The translations under genes were made by a program, and so were the position numbers. The notes under the pieces are model-generated. The model had not been told where the DNA came from. It did not search any database and saw nothing but the letters and a program-made list of their open reading frames with translations. Shown one piece after another: positions 38,552-50,463 of a stretch of DNA of 64,000 nt. The stretch's first letter is position 1. Every line of letters starts with the position of its first letter. This DNA comes from Solea solea (Eukaryota > Chordata > Actinopteri > Pleuronectiformes > Soleidae): contig NC_081149.1 in the NCBI RefSeq assembly GCF_958295425.1, positions 15,320,090-15,384,089 of the forward strand, in the 5' to 3' direction.

Positions 38552-39208
38552 AGTGCAATCACAGATTGGAATATTTGACAAGAAAGTCATACTTTAGTAT
38601 GTCTTCCAAAAAAGTCATACTATAGTATGTCGTCCAAAATGTGACAAAAAAGTCATACTTTAGTATGTCGTCCAAAATGTGACAAAAAAGTCATAGTTTA
38701 GTATGTCGTCCAAATTTTGACAAAAAAGTCATACTATAGTATGTCATCCAAAATGTGACCAAAAATGCATACTATAGTATGTCGTCCAAATTGTGATGAA
38801 AAAGTCATACTATAGTATGTCGTCCAAAATGTGACAAAAAAGTCATAGGTCAGTATGTCGTCCAAAATGTGACAAAAAAGTCATAGGTTAGTATGTCGTC
38901 CAAAATGTGACAAAAAAGTCATACTATAGTATGTCGTCCAAAATGTGACAAAAAAGTCATAGGTTAGTATGTCGTCCAAAATGTGACAAAAAAGTCATAG
39001 GTTAGTATGTCGTCCAAATTTTGACAAAAAAGTCATACTATAGTATGTCGTCCAAAATGTGACCAAAAAGTCATACTATAGTATGCCGTCCAAATTGTGA
39101 TGAAAAAGTCATACTATAGTATTTCGTCCAAAATGTGACAAAAAAGTCATAGGTTAGTATGACGTCCAAAATGTGAGAAATACAAGACGTGTGTCCAAGT
39201 GGCAAAGA

Positions 39209-39280
39209 GCCCTAATGGCCTATAGGATAAAACACTGGCTTCCTCGGCCAGTGTTCATGGGTTCAAGTCCCACCTGAGGC
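39209..39280 (+). pseudogene. tRNA-Arg(CCT)-like cassette, copy 5
   Basis: Duplicate of copy 3 at an offset of 1361 bases, sharing its TGGCCTATAGG A box and TTCCTCG loop. It arose with the surrounding segmental duplication. Confidence 0.75.
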
Positions 39281-39861
39281 AGCGCAATCACAGATTGGAA
39301 TATTTGAAAAGAAAGTCATACTTTAGTATGTCTTCCAAAAAAGTCATACTATAGTACATCGTCCAAAATTTGACAAAAAAGTCATACTTTAGTATGTCGT
39401 CCAAAATGTGACAAAAAAGTCATAGGTTAGTATGTCGTCCAAAATGTGACAAAAAAGTCATAGTTTAGTATGTCGTCCAAAATGTGATGAAAAAGTCATA
39501 CTATAGTATGTCGTCCAAAATGTGACAAAAAAGTCATAGGTTAGTATGACGTCCAAAATGTGACAAAAAAGTCATACTATAGTATGTCGTCCAAAATGTG
39601 ACAAAAAAGTCATAGGTCAGTATGTCGTCCAAAATGTGACAAAAAAGTCATAGGTTAGTATGTCGTCCAAATTTTGACAAAAAAGTCATACTATAGTATG
39701 TCGTCCAAAATGTGACCAAAAAGTCATACTATAGTATGTCGTCCAAATTGTGATGAAAAAGTCATACTATAGTATGTCGTCCAAAATGTGACAAAAAAGT
39801 CATATGTTAGTATGACGTCCAAAATGTGAGAAATACAAGACGTGTGTCCCAGTGACAAAGA

Positions 39862-39912
39862 GCCCTAATGGCCTAAAGGATAAAACGCTGGCTTTCTCAG
39901 CCAGTGTTCATC
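39862..39912 (+). pseudogene. tRNA-Arg(TCT)-like cassette, copy 6, B box deleted
   Basis: Carries the same 21-base deletion as copy 4 and lies exactly 1361 bases after it. The deletion therefore happened once and was then duplicated. Confidence 0.75.
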
Positions 39913-40265
39913 AGTGCAATCACAGATTGGAATATTTGACAAGAAAGTCATACTTTAGTATGTCTTCCAAAAAAGTCATACTATAGTATGTCGTCCAAAA
40001 TGTGACAAAAAAGTCATACTTTAGTATGTCGTCCAAAATGTGACAAAAAAGTCATAGTTTAGTATGTCGTCCAAATTTTGACAAAAAAGTCATACTATAG
40101 TATGTCATCCAAAATGTGACCAAAAATGCATACTATAGTATGTCGTCCAAATTGTGATGAAAAAGTCATACTATAGTATTTCGTCCAAAATGTGACAAAA
40201 AAGTCATAGGTTAGTATGACGTCCAAAATGTGAGAAATACAAGACGTGTGTCCAAGTCGCAAAGA

Positions 40266-40337
40266 GCCCTAATGGCCTAAAGGATAAAACACTGGCTTCC
40301 TCAGCCAGTGTTCGTGGGTTCAAGTCCCACCTGAGGC
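40266..40337 (+). pseudogene. tRNA-Arg(CCT)-like cassette, copy 7
   Basis: 72 bases, loop TTCCTCA. Here the T stem reads GTGGG/CCCAC and pairs fully, so this subtype (with copies 9 and 11) is the best preserved. The acceptor and D-stem defects remain. Confidence 0.75.
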
Positions 40338-43300
40338 AGCGCAATCACAGATTGGAATATTTGACAAGAAAGTCATACTTTAGTATGTCTTCCAAAAAAG
40401 TCATACTTTAGTATGTCTTCCAAAAAAGTCATACTTTAGTATGTCTTCCAAAAAAGTCATACTATAGTACATCGTCCAAAATTTGACAAAAAAGTCATAC
40501 TTTAGTATGTCGTCCAAAATGTGACAAAAAAGTCATAGGTTAGTATGTCGTCCAAACTCTGACAAAAAAGTCATACTATAGTATGTCGTCCAAAATGTGA
40601 CAAAAAAGTCATAGGTTAGTATGACGTCCAAATTTTGACAAAAAAGTCATACTATAGTATGTCGTCCAAAATGTGACAAAGAAGTCATAGGTTAGTATGT
40701 CGTCCAAAATGTGAAAAAAAAGTCATAGTTTAGTATGTCGTCCAAAATGTGACAAAAAAGTCATAGGTCAGTATGTCGTCCAAAATGTGACAAAAAAGTC
40801 ATAGGTTAGTATGTCGTCCAAATTTTGACAAAAAAGTCATACTATAGTATGTCGTCCAAAATGTTACAAAAAAGTCATAGGTTAGTATGTCGTCTAAAAT
40901 GTGACAAAAAAGTCATAGTTTAGTATGTCGTCCAAATTTTGACAAAAAAGTCATACTATAGTATGTCGTCCAAAATGTGACCAAAAAGTCATACTATAGT
41001 ATGTCCTCCAAATTGTGATGAAAAAGTCAAACTACAGTATGTCGTCCAAAATGTGACAAAAAGGTCATAGGTTAGTATGTCGTCCAAAATGTGACAAAAA
41101 AGTCATAGGTTAGTATGTCGTCCAAATTGTGATGAAAAAGTCATACTATAGTATGTCGTCCAAAATGTGACAAAAAAGTCACACTTTTAATATGTCTTCC
41201 AAAATGTGACAAAAAAGTCATACTTAAGTATGTCTTCCAAAATTTGACAAAAAAGTCATAGGTTTGTATGTCGTCCAAAATGTGACAAAAAAGTCATATT
41301 TTAGTATGTCTTCTAAAATTTGACAAAAAAGTCATACTTTAGTATGTCGTCCAAAATGTGACAAAAAAGTCATACTTTAGTATGTCTTCCAAAATTTTAC
41401 AAAAAAGTCATAGGTTAGTATGTTGTCCAAAATGTGACAAAAAAGTCATACTTTAGTATGTCGTCCAAAATGTGACAAAAAAGTCATACTTTAGTATGTC
41501 GTCCAAAATGTGACAAAAAAGTCATAGGTTAGTATGTCGTCCAAAATGTGACAAAAAAGTCATAGTTTAGTATGTCTTCTAAAATGTGACCAAAAAGTCA
41601 TACTATAGTTTGTCGTCCAAAATGTGACAAAAACGTCATACTATAGTATGTCATCCAAATTGTGATGAAAAAGTCATACTATAGTATGTCGTCCAAATTT
41701 TGACAAAAAAGTCATAGGTTAGTATGTCGTCCAAAATGTGACAAAAAAGTCATAGGTTAGTATGTCGTCCAAAATGTGACAAAAAAGTCATAGGTTAGTA
41801 TGTCGTCCAAAATGTGACAAAAAAGTCATATTTTAGTATGTCTTCTAAAATTTGACAAAAAAGTCATACTTTAGTATGTCGTCCAAAATGTGACAAAAAA
41901 GTCATACTTTAGTATGTCTTCCAAAATTTTACAAAAAAGTCATAGGTTAGTATGTTGTCCAAAATGTGACAAAAAAGTCATACTTTAGTATGTCGTCCAA
42001 AATGTGACAAAAAAGTCATACTTTAGTATGTCGTCCAAAATGTGACAAAAAAGTCATAGGTTAGTATGTCGTCCAAAATGTGACAAAAAAGTCATAGTTT
42101 AGTATGTCTTCTAAAATGTGACAAAAAAGTCATACTATAGTTTGTCGTCCAAAATGTGACAAAAACGTCATACTATAGTATGTCATCCAAATTGTGATGA
42201 AAAAGTCATACTATAGTATGTCGTCCAAATTTTGACAAAAAAGTCATAGGTTAGTATGTCGTCCAAAATGTGACAAAAAAGTCATAGGTTAGTATGTCGT
42301 CCAAAATGTGACAAAAAAGTCATAAATAAGTATGTCGTCCAAAATGTGACAAAACAGTCATAGGTTAGTATGTCGTCCAAAATGTGACAAAAAGTCATAC
42401 TTTAGTATGTCTTCAAAAATTTGACAAAAAAGTCATACTATAGAATGTCGTCCAAAATGTGACAAAAAAGTCATAGGTTAGTATGTCGTCCAAAATGTGA
42501 CAAAAAGTCATACTTTAGTATGTCTTCTAAAATTTGACAAAAAAGTCATAGGTTAGTATGTTGTCCAAAATGTGATAAAAAGTCATACTTTAGTATGTCG
42601 TCCAAAATGTGACAAAAAAGTCATAGGTTAGTATGTCGTCCAAATTGTGATGAAAAAGTCATACTATAGTATGTCGTCCAAAATGTGACAAAAAAGTCAT
42701 AGGTTAGTATGTCGTCCAAATTTTGACAAAAAAAGTCATACTATAGTATGTCCTCCAAAATGTGACCAAAAAGTCATACTATAGTATGTCCTCCAAATTG
42801 TGATGAAAAAGTCATACTATAGTATGTCCTCCAAAAAATGACAAAAAAGTCATAAGTTAGTATGTCGTCCAAAATGTGACAAAAAAGTCATAGGTTAGTA
42901 TGACGTCCAAAATGTGACAAAAAAGTCATACTATAGTATGTCCTCCAAAATATGACAAAAAAGTCATAAGTTAGTATGTCGTCCAAAATGTGACAAAAAA
43001 GTCATACTATAGTTTGTCGTCCAAAATGTGACAAAAACGTCATACTAAAGTATGTCGTCCAAATTGTGATGAAAAAGTCATACTAAAGTATGTCGTCCAA
43101 ATTTTGACAAAAAAGTCATAGGTTAGTATGTCATCCAAAATGTGACAAAAAAGTCATAAATTAGTATGTCGTCCAAAATGTGACAAAAAAGTCATAAATT
43201 AGTATGTCGTCCAAAATGTGACAAAAAAGTCATACTTTAGTATGTCTTCCAAAATTTGACAAAAAAAGTCATAGGTTAGTATGTCGTCCAAAATGTGACA

Positions 43301-43782
43301 AAAAAGTCATATTTTAGTATGTCTTCTAAAATTTGACAAAAAAGTCATACTGCAGTATGTCGTCCAAAATGTGACAAAAAAGTCATAGGTTAGTATGTCA
43401 TTCAAAATGTGACAAAAAGTCATACTTTAGTATGTCTTCTAAAATTTGACAAAAAAGTCATAGGTCAGTATGTTGTCCAAAATATGACAAAAAAGTCATA
43501 CTTTAGCATGTCTTCTAAAATTTGACAAAAAAGTCATAGGTTAGTATGTTGTCCAAAATATGACAAAAAAGTCATACTTTAGTATGTCTTCTAAAATTTG
43601 ACAAAAGTCATAGGTTAGTATGTCGTCCAAAATGTGACAAAAAGTCATAGGTTAGTATGTCGTCCAAAATGTGACAAAAAAGTCTTACTATAGTATGTCG
43701 TCCAAATTTTGACAAAAAAGTCATATGTTAGTATGACGTCCAAAATGTGAGAAATACAAGACGTGTGTCTCAGTGACAAAGA

Positions 43783-43854
43783 GCCCTAATGGCCTAAAGG
43801 ATAAAACGCTGGCTTTCTCAGCCAGTGTTCATGGGTTCAAGTCCCACCTGAGGC
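43783..43854 (+). pseudogene. tRNA-Arg(TCT)-like cassette, copy 8
   Basis: Full-length TCT subtype like copy 2, with intact A and B boxes. It is the first cassette of the 3.72-kb higher-order repeat that recurs at copy 10. Confidence 0.75.
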
Positions 43855-44205
43855 AGTGCAATCACAGATTGGAATATTTGACAAGAAAGTCATACTTTAG
43901 TATGTCTTCCAAAAAAGTCATACTATAGTATGTCGTCCAAAATGTGACAAAAAAGTCATACTTTAGTATGTCGTCCAAAATGTGACAAAAAAGTCATAGT
44001 TTAGTATGTCGTCCAAATTTTGACAAAAAAGTCATACTATAGTGTCATCCAAAATGTGACCAAAAATGCATACTATAGTATGTCGTCCAAATTGTGATGA
44101 AAAAGTCATACTATAGTATTTCGTCCAAAATGTGACAAAAAAGTCATAGGTTAGTATGACGTCCAAAATGTGAGAAATACAAGACGTGTGTCCAAGTCAC
44201 AAAGA

Positions 44206-44277
44206 GCCCTAATGGCCTAAAGGATAAAACACTGGCTTCCTCAGCCAGTGTTCGTGGGTTCAAGTCCCACCTGAGGC
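44206..44277 (+). pseudogene. tRNA-Arg(CCT)-like cassette, copy 9
   Basis: Full-length CCT subtype with fully paired T stem, 423 bases after copy 8. Its counterpart in the next higher-order repeat is copy 11. Confidence 0.75.
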
Positions 44278-47200
44278 AGCGCAATCACAGATTGGAATAT
44301 TTGACAAGAAAGTCATACTTTAGTATGTCTTCCAAAAAAGTCATACTTTAGTATGTCTTCCAAAAAAGTCATACTATAGTACATCGTCCAAAATTTGACA
44401 AAAAAGTCATACTTTAGTATGTCGTCCAAAATGTGACAAAAAAGTCATAGGTTAGTATGTCGTCCAAAAATGTGACAAAAAAGTCATAGTATAGTATGTC
44501 GTCCAAAATGTGACAAAAAAGTCATAGGTTAGTATGACGTCCAAAATGTGACAAAAAAGTCATACTATAGTATGTCGTCCAAAATGTGACAAAAAAGTCA
44601 TAGGTCAATATGTCGTCCAAACTCTGACAAAAAAGTCATACTATAGTATGTCGTCCAAAATGTGACAAAAAAGTCATAGGTTAGTATGTCGTCCAAATTT
44701 TGACAAAAAAGTCATACTATAGTGTGTCGTCCAAAATGTGACAAAAAAGTCATAGGTTAGTATGTCGTCCAAAATGTGAAAAAAAGTCATAGTTTAGTAT
44801 GTCGTCCAAAATGTGATGAAAAAGTCATACTATAGTACATCGTCCAAAATGTGACAAAAAAGTCATAGGTTAGTATGTCGTCCAAAATGTGAAAAAAAAG
44901 TCATAGTTTAGTATGTCGTCCAAAATGTGATGAAAAAGTCGTACTATAGTATGTCGTCCAAAATGTGACAAAAAAGTCATAGGTTAGTATGACGTCCAAA
45001 ATGTGACAAAAAAGTCATACTATAGTATGTCGTCCAAAATGTGACAAAAAAGTCATAGGTCAGTATGTCGTCCAAAATGTGACAAAAAAGTCATAGGTTA
45101 GTATGTCGTCCAAATTTTGACAAAAAAGTCATACTATAGTATGTCGTCCAAAATGTGACAAAAAAGTCATAGGTTAGTATGTCGTCTAAAATGTGACAAA
45201 AAAGTCATAGTTTAGTATGTCGTCCAAATTTTGACAAAAAAGTCATACTATAGTATGTCGTCCAAAATGTGACCAAAAAGTCATACTATAGTATGTCCTC
45301 CAAATTGTGATGAAAAAGTCAAACTACAGTATGTCGTCCAAAATGTGACAAAAAGGTCATAGGTTAGTATGTCGTCCAAAATGTGACAAAAAAGTCATAG
45401 GTTAGTATGTCGTCCAAATTGTGATGAAAAAGTCATACTATAGTATGTCGTCCAAAATGTGACAAAAAAGTCACACTTTTAATATGTCTTCCAAAATGTG
45501 ACAAAAAAGTCATACTTAAGTATGTCTTCCAAAATTTGACAAAAAAGTCATAGGTTTGTATGTCGTCCAAAATGTGACAAAAAAGTCATATTTTAGTATG
45601 TCTTCTAAAATTTGACAAAAAAGTCATACTATAGTATGTCGTCCAAAATGTGACAAAAAAGTCATACTTTAGTATGTCTTCCAAAATTTTACAAAAAAGT
45701 CATAGGTTAGTATGTTGTCCAAAATGTGACAAAAAAGTCATACTTTAGTATGTCGTCCAAAATGTGACAAAAAAGTCATACTTTAGTATGTCGTCCAAAA
45801 TGTGACAAAAAAGTCATAGGTTAGTATGTCGTCCAAAATGTGACAAAAAAGTCATAGTTTAGTATGTCTTCTAAAATGTGACAAAAAAGTCATACTATAG
45901 TTTGTCGTCCAAAATGTGACAAAAACGTCATACTATAGTATGTCATCCAAATTGTGATGAAAAAGTCATACTATAGTATGTCGTCCAAATTTTGACAAAA
46001 AAGTCGTAGGTTAGTATGTCGTCCAAAATGTGACAAAAAAGTCATAGGTTAGTATGTCGTCCAAAATGTGACAAAAAAGTCATAAATAAGTATGTCGTCC
46101 AAAATGTGACAAAACAGTCATAGGTTAGTATGTCGTCCAAAATGTGACAAAAAGTCATACTTTAGTATGTCTTCAAAAATTTGACAAAAAAGTCATACTA
46201 TAGTATGTCGTCCAAAATGTGACAAAAAAGTCATAGGTTAGTATGTCGTCCAAAATGTGACAAAAAGTCATACTTTAGTATGTCTTCTAAAATTTGACAA
46301 AAAAGTCATAGGTTAGTATGTTGTCCAAAATGTGATAAAAAGTCATACTTTAGTATGTCGTCCAAAATGTGACAAAAAAGTCATAGGTTAGTATGTCGTC
46401 CAAATTGTGATGAAAAAGTCATACTATAGTATGTCGTCCAAAATGTGACAAAAAAGTCATAGGTTAGTATGTCGTCCAAATTTTGACAAAAAAAGTCATA
46501 CTATAGTATGTCCTCCAAAATGTGACCAAAAAGTCATACTATAGTATGTCCTCCAAAATATGACAAAAAAGTCATAAGTTAGTATGTCGTCCAAAATGTG
46601 ACAAAAAAGTCATAGGTTAGTATGACGTCCAAAATGTGACAAAAAAGTCATACTATAGTATGTCCTCCAAAATATGACAAAAAAGTCATAAGTTAGTATG
46701 TCGTCCAAAATGTGACAAAAAAGTCATACTATAGTTTGTCGTCCAAAATGTGACAAAAACGTCATACTATAGTATGTCGTCCAAATTGTGATGAAAAAGT
46801 CATACTAAAGTATGTCGTCCAAATTTTGACAAAAAAGTCATAGGTTAGTATGTCGTCCAAAATGTGACAAAAAAGTCATAAATTAGTATGTCGTCCAAAA
46901 TGTGACAAAAAAGTCATAAATAAGTATGTCGTCCAAAATGTGACAAAAAAGTCATACTTTAGTATGTCTTCCAAAATTTGACAAAAAAAGTCATAGGTTA
47001 GTATGTCGTCCAAAATGTGACAAAAAAGTCATATTTTAGTATGTCTTCTAAAATTTGACAAAAAAGTCATACTGCAGTATGTCGTCCAAAATGTGACAAA
47101 AAAGTCATAGGTTAGTATGTCATTCAAAATGTGACAAAAAGTCATACTTTAGTATGTCTTCTAAAATTTGACAAAAAAGTCATAGGTCAGTATGTTGTCC

Positions 47201-47502
47201 AAAATATGACAAAAAAGTCATACTTTAGCATGTCTTCTAAAATTTGACAAAAAAGTCATAGGTTAGTATGTTGTCCAAAATATGACAAAAAAGTCATACT
47301 TTAGTATGTCTTCTAAAATTTGACAAAAGTCATAGGTTAGTATGTCGTCCAAAATGTGACAAAAAGTCATAGGTTAGTATGTCGTCCAAAATGTGACAAA
47401 AAAGTCTTACTATAGTATGTCGTCCAAATTTTGACAAAAAAGTCATGTTAGTATGACGTCCAAAATGTGAGAAATACAAGACGTGTGTCCCAGTGACAAA
47501 GA

Positions 47503-47574
47503 GCCCTAATGGCCTAAAGGATAAAACGCTGGCTTTCTCAGCCAGTGTTCATGGGTTCAAGTCCCACCTGAGGC
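47503..47574 (+). pseudogene. tRNA-Arg(TCT)-like cassette, copy 10
   Basis: Full-length TCT subtype, 3720 bases after copy 8 and matching it within the cassette. Confidence 0.75.
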
Positions 47575-47927
47575 AGTGCAATCACAGATTGGAATATTTG
47601 ACAAGAAAGTCATACTTTAGTATGTCTTCCAAAAAAGTCATACTATAGTATGTCGTCCAAAATGTGACAAAAAAGTCATACTTTAGTATGTCGTCCAAAA
47701 TGTGACAAAAAAGTCATACTTTAGTATGTCGTCCAAATTTTGACAAAAAAGTCATACTATAGTATGTCATCCAAAATGTGACCAAAAATGCATACTATAG
47801 TATGTCGTCCAAATTGTGATGAAAAAGTCATACTATAGTATTTCGTCCAAAATGTGACAAAAAAGTCATAGGTTAGTATGACGTCCAAAATGTGAGAAAT
47901 ACAAGACGTGTGTCCAAGTCACAAAGA

Positions 47928-47999
47928 GCCCTAATGGCCTAAAGGCTAAAACACTGGCTTCCTCAGCCAGTGTTCGTGGGTTCAAGTCCCACCTGAGGC
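47928..47999 (+). pseudogene. tRNA-Arg(CCT)-like cassette, copy 11
   Basis: Full-length CCT subtype, 3722 bases after copy 9. It has one change just after the A box (GGCTAAAAC in place of GGATAAAAC). The first TTTT on the plus strand downstream is at 48419-48422, which would set the end of any Pol III transcript at about 500 bases. Confidence 0.75.
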
Positions 48000-50463
48000 A
48001 GCGCAATCACAGATTGGAATATTTGACAAGAAAGTCATACTTTAGTATGTCTTCCAAAAAAGTCATACTTTAGTATGTCTTCCAAAAAAGTCATACTATA
48101 GTACATCGTCCAAAATTTGACAAAAAAGTCATACTTTAGTATGTCGTCCAAAATGTGACAAAAAAGTCATAGGTTAGTATGTCGTCCAAAATGTGACAAA
48201 AAAGTCATAGTATAGTATGTCGTCCAAAATGTGACAAAAAAGTCATAGGTTAGTATGACGTCCAAAATGTGACAAAAAAGTCATACTATAGTATGTCGTC
48301 CAAAATGTGACAAAAAAGTCATAGGTCAGTATGTCGTCCAAACTCTGACAAAAAAGTCATACTATAGTATGTCGTCCAAAATGTGACAAAAAAGTCATAG
48401 GTTAGTATGTCGTCCAAATTTTGACAAAAAAGTCATACTATAGTATGTCGTCCAAAATGTGACAAAAAAGTCATAGGTTAGTATGTCGTCCAAAATGTGA
48501 AAAAAAAGTCATATTTTAGTATGTCGTCCAAAATGTGATGAAAAAGTCATACTATAGTACATCGTCCAAAATGTGACAAAAAAGTCATAGGTTAGTATGT
48601 CGTCCAAAATGTGAAAAAAAAGTCATAGTTTAGTATGTCGTCCAAAATGTGATGAAAAAGTCGTACTATAGTATGTCGTCCAAAATGTGACAAAAAAGTC
48701 ATAGTTTAGTATGACGTCCAAAATGTGACAAAAAAGTCATACTATAGTATGTCGTCCAAAATGTGACAAAAAAGTCATAGGTCAGTATGTCGTCCAAAAT
48801 GTGACAAAAAAGTCATAGGTTAGTATGTCGTCCAAATTTTGACAAAAAAGTCATACTATAGTATGTCGTCCAAAATGTGACAAAAAAGTCATAGGTTAGT
48901 ATGTCGTCTAAAATGTGACAAAAAAGTCATAGTTTAGTATGTCGTCCAAATTTTGACAAAAAAGTCATACTATAGTATGTCGTCCAAAATGTGACCAAAA
49001 AGTCATACTATAGTATGTCCTCCAAATTGTGATGAAAAAGTCAAACTACAGTATGTCGTCCAAAATGTGACAAAAAGGTCATAGGTTAGTATGTCGTCCA
49101 AAATGTGACAAAAAAGTCATAGGTTAGTATGTCGTCCAAATTGTGATGAAAAAGTCATACTATAGTATGTCGTCCAAAATGTGACAAAAAAGTCACACTT
49201 TTAATATGTCTTCCAAAATGTGACAAAAAAGTCATACTTAAGTATGTCTTCCAAAATTTGACAAAAAAGTCATAGGTTTGTATGTCGTCCAAAATATGAC
49301 AAAAAAGTCATATTTTAGTATGTCTTCTAAAATTTGACAAAAAAGTCATACTATAGTATGTCGTCCAAAATGTGACAAAAAAGTCATACTTTAGTATGTC
49401 TTCCAAAATTTTACAAAAAAGTCATAGGTTAGTATGTTGTCCAAAATGTGACAAAAAAGTCATACTTTAGTATGTCGTCCAAAATGTGACAAAAAAGTCA
49501 TACTTTAGTATGTCGTCCAAAATGTGACAAAAAAGTCATAGGTTAGTATGTCGTCCAAAATGTGACAAAAAAGTCATAGTTTAGTATGTCTTCTAAAATG
49601 TGACAAAAAAGTCATACTATAGTTTGTCGTCCAAAATGTGACAAAAACGTCATACTATAGTATGTCATCCAAATTGTGATGAAAAAGTCATACTATAGTA
49701 TGTCGTCCAAATTTTGACAAAAAAGTCATAGGTTAGTATGTCGTCCAAAATGTGACAAAAAAGTCATACTTTGAATGTGAACTATGAATGTAAGTCCTTA
49801 TCTTTAAGTCCCCTGAAGTCATTGAAACCAGTGTGTGTGTGTGCTCTTTCTCCATCATCCACATCGCCCTTTGCGTCCCTCGAGGGAGCTCTCTTTAAGC
49901 CTCTAATGTTCCCCATCCACCAAACTGGAACTGGCAATGACCCTGTACATCTGGCAAAATTACAACCACTGACTTTGACAGCTATCCTGTTTGACACAGG
50001 CCAGAATCCAAATGAATTTGGCTCCCCCTGTGGCCAGTCGCTGGCTGTCAGACTCCTGTGAAACTACAAAGAGAAGCCGAGTGAGGTGGCTAGAGATTCA
50101 CAGTGTGATGGATGGGTTTGTGTATCTAATGTGATAAGTCAAAATAAGGGGGAAAAATGCCATGTCCTAGTGTCGGCGAGGAAGAGATGTCACTCATGTA
50201 ACACATGATATAAATGGAAGCCACTCAAGAGGAGGGTGTTCATTGGTTAACGCAGGAGAAATTCTGAACAACCCCCCCCCCCCCGCAATGATTAGTTTTT
50301 ACAATCAGCAGATGCGAGTTGGAATGTGCTCATCAATCACATTTCATCAAAATTCCGTCGGCATGTGCAGGTAGATAGATGTATCGCACAGTCAATTTCA
50401 CACTCAAACACATCGTCGCGCCGCAGATATAGGACACATTAATAATGTTCAGTTCGCGTCACC

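Larger units (their letters stand above)
28612..49772 (+). repeat. 21-kb satellite array, ~38-bp palindrome-bearing unit
   Basis: Head-to-tail copies of a roughly 38-bp unit fill this region without a break except for the tRNA-derived cassettes. Excluding those, the length corresponds to about 500 units. Consensus parts in order: perfect palindrome CATACTATAGTATG, then TCGTCCAAAATG, then TGACAAAAAAGT. Main variants replace ACTATAG by AGGTTAG, AGGTCAG, AGTTTAG or ACTTTAG; AAAATGTGAC by AAATTTTGAC or AAATTGTGATG; and TATGTCGTCC by TATGACGTCC or TATGTCTTCC. All units keep the same orientation. The first unit is degenerate, and the right border is abrupt after GTCATACTT. No open frame of 60 codons exists inside. 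Variants recur in blocks, showing higher-order repeats. I do not recognise the family. Confidence 0.95.

Noticed and set aside
31060..47999. Functional tRNA-Arg gene cluster
   Set aside because: All copies share a broken D stem and two acceptor-stem mismatches, and some have a T-stem mismatch; they are best called tRNA-derived pseudogenes even though the Pol III boxes are mostly intact.
28612..49772. CRISPR array
   Set aside because: Repeats are directly adjacent with no unique spacers, unit variants are shared in blocks, and the genome is a vertebrate one. It is a satellite.
28612..49772. Centromeric satellite
   Set aside because: The array is only 21 kb between ordinary genes and no CENP-B-box-like motif was seen in the unit. 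Nothing supports centromere function.
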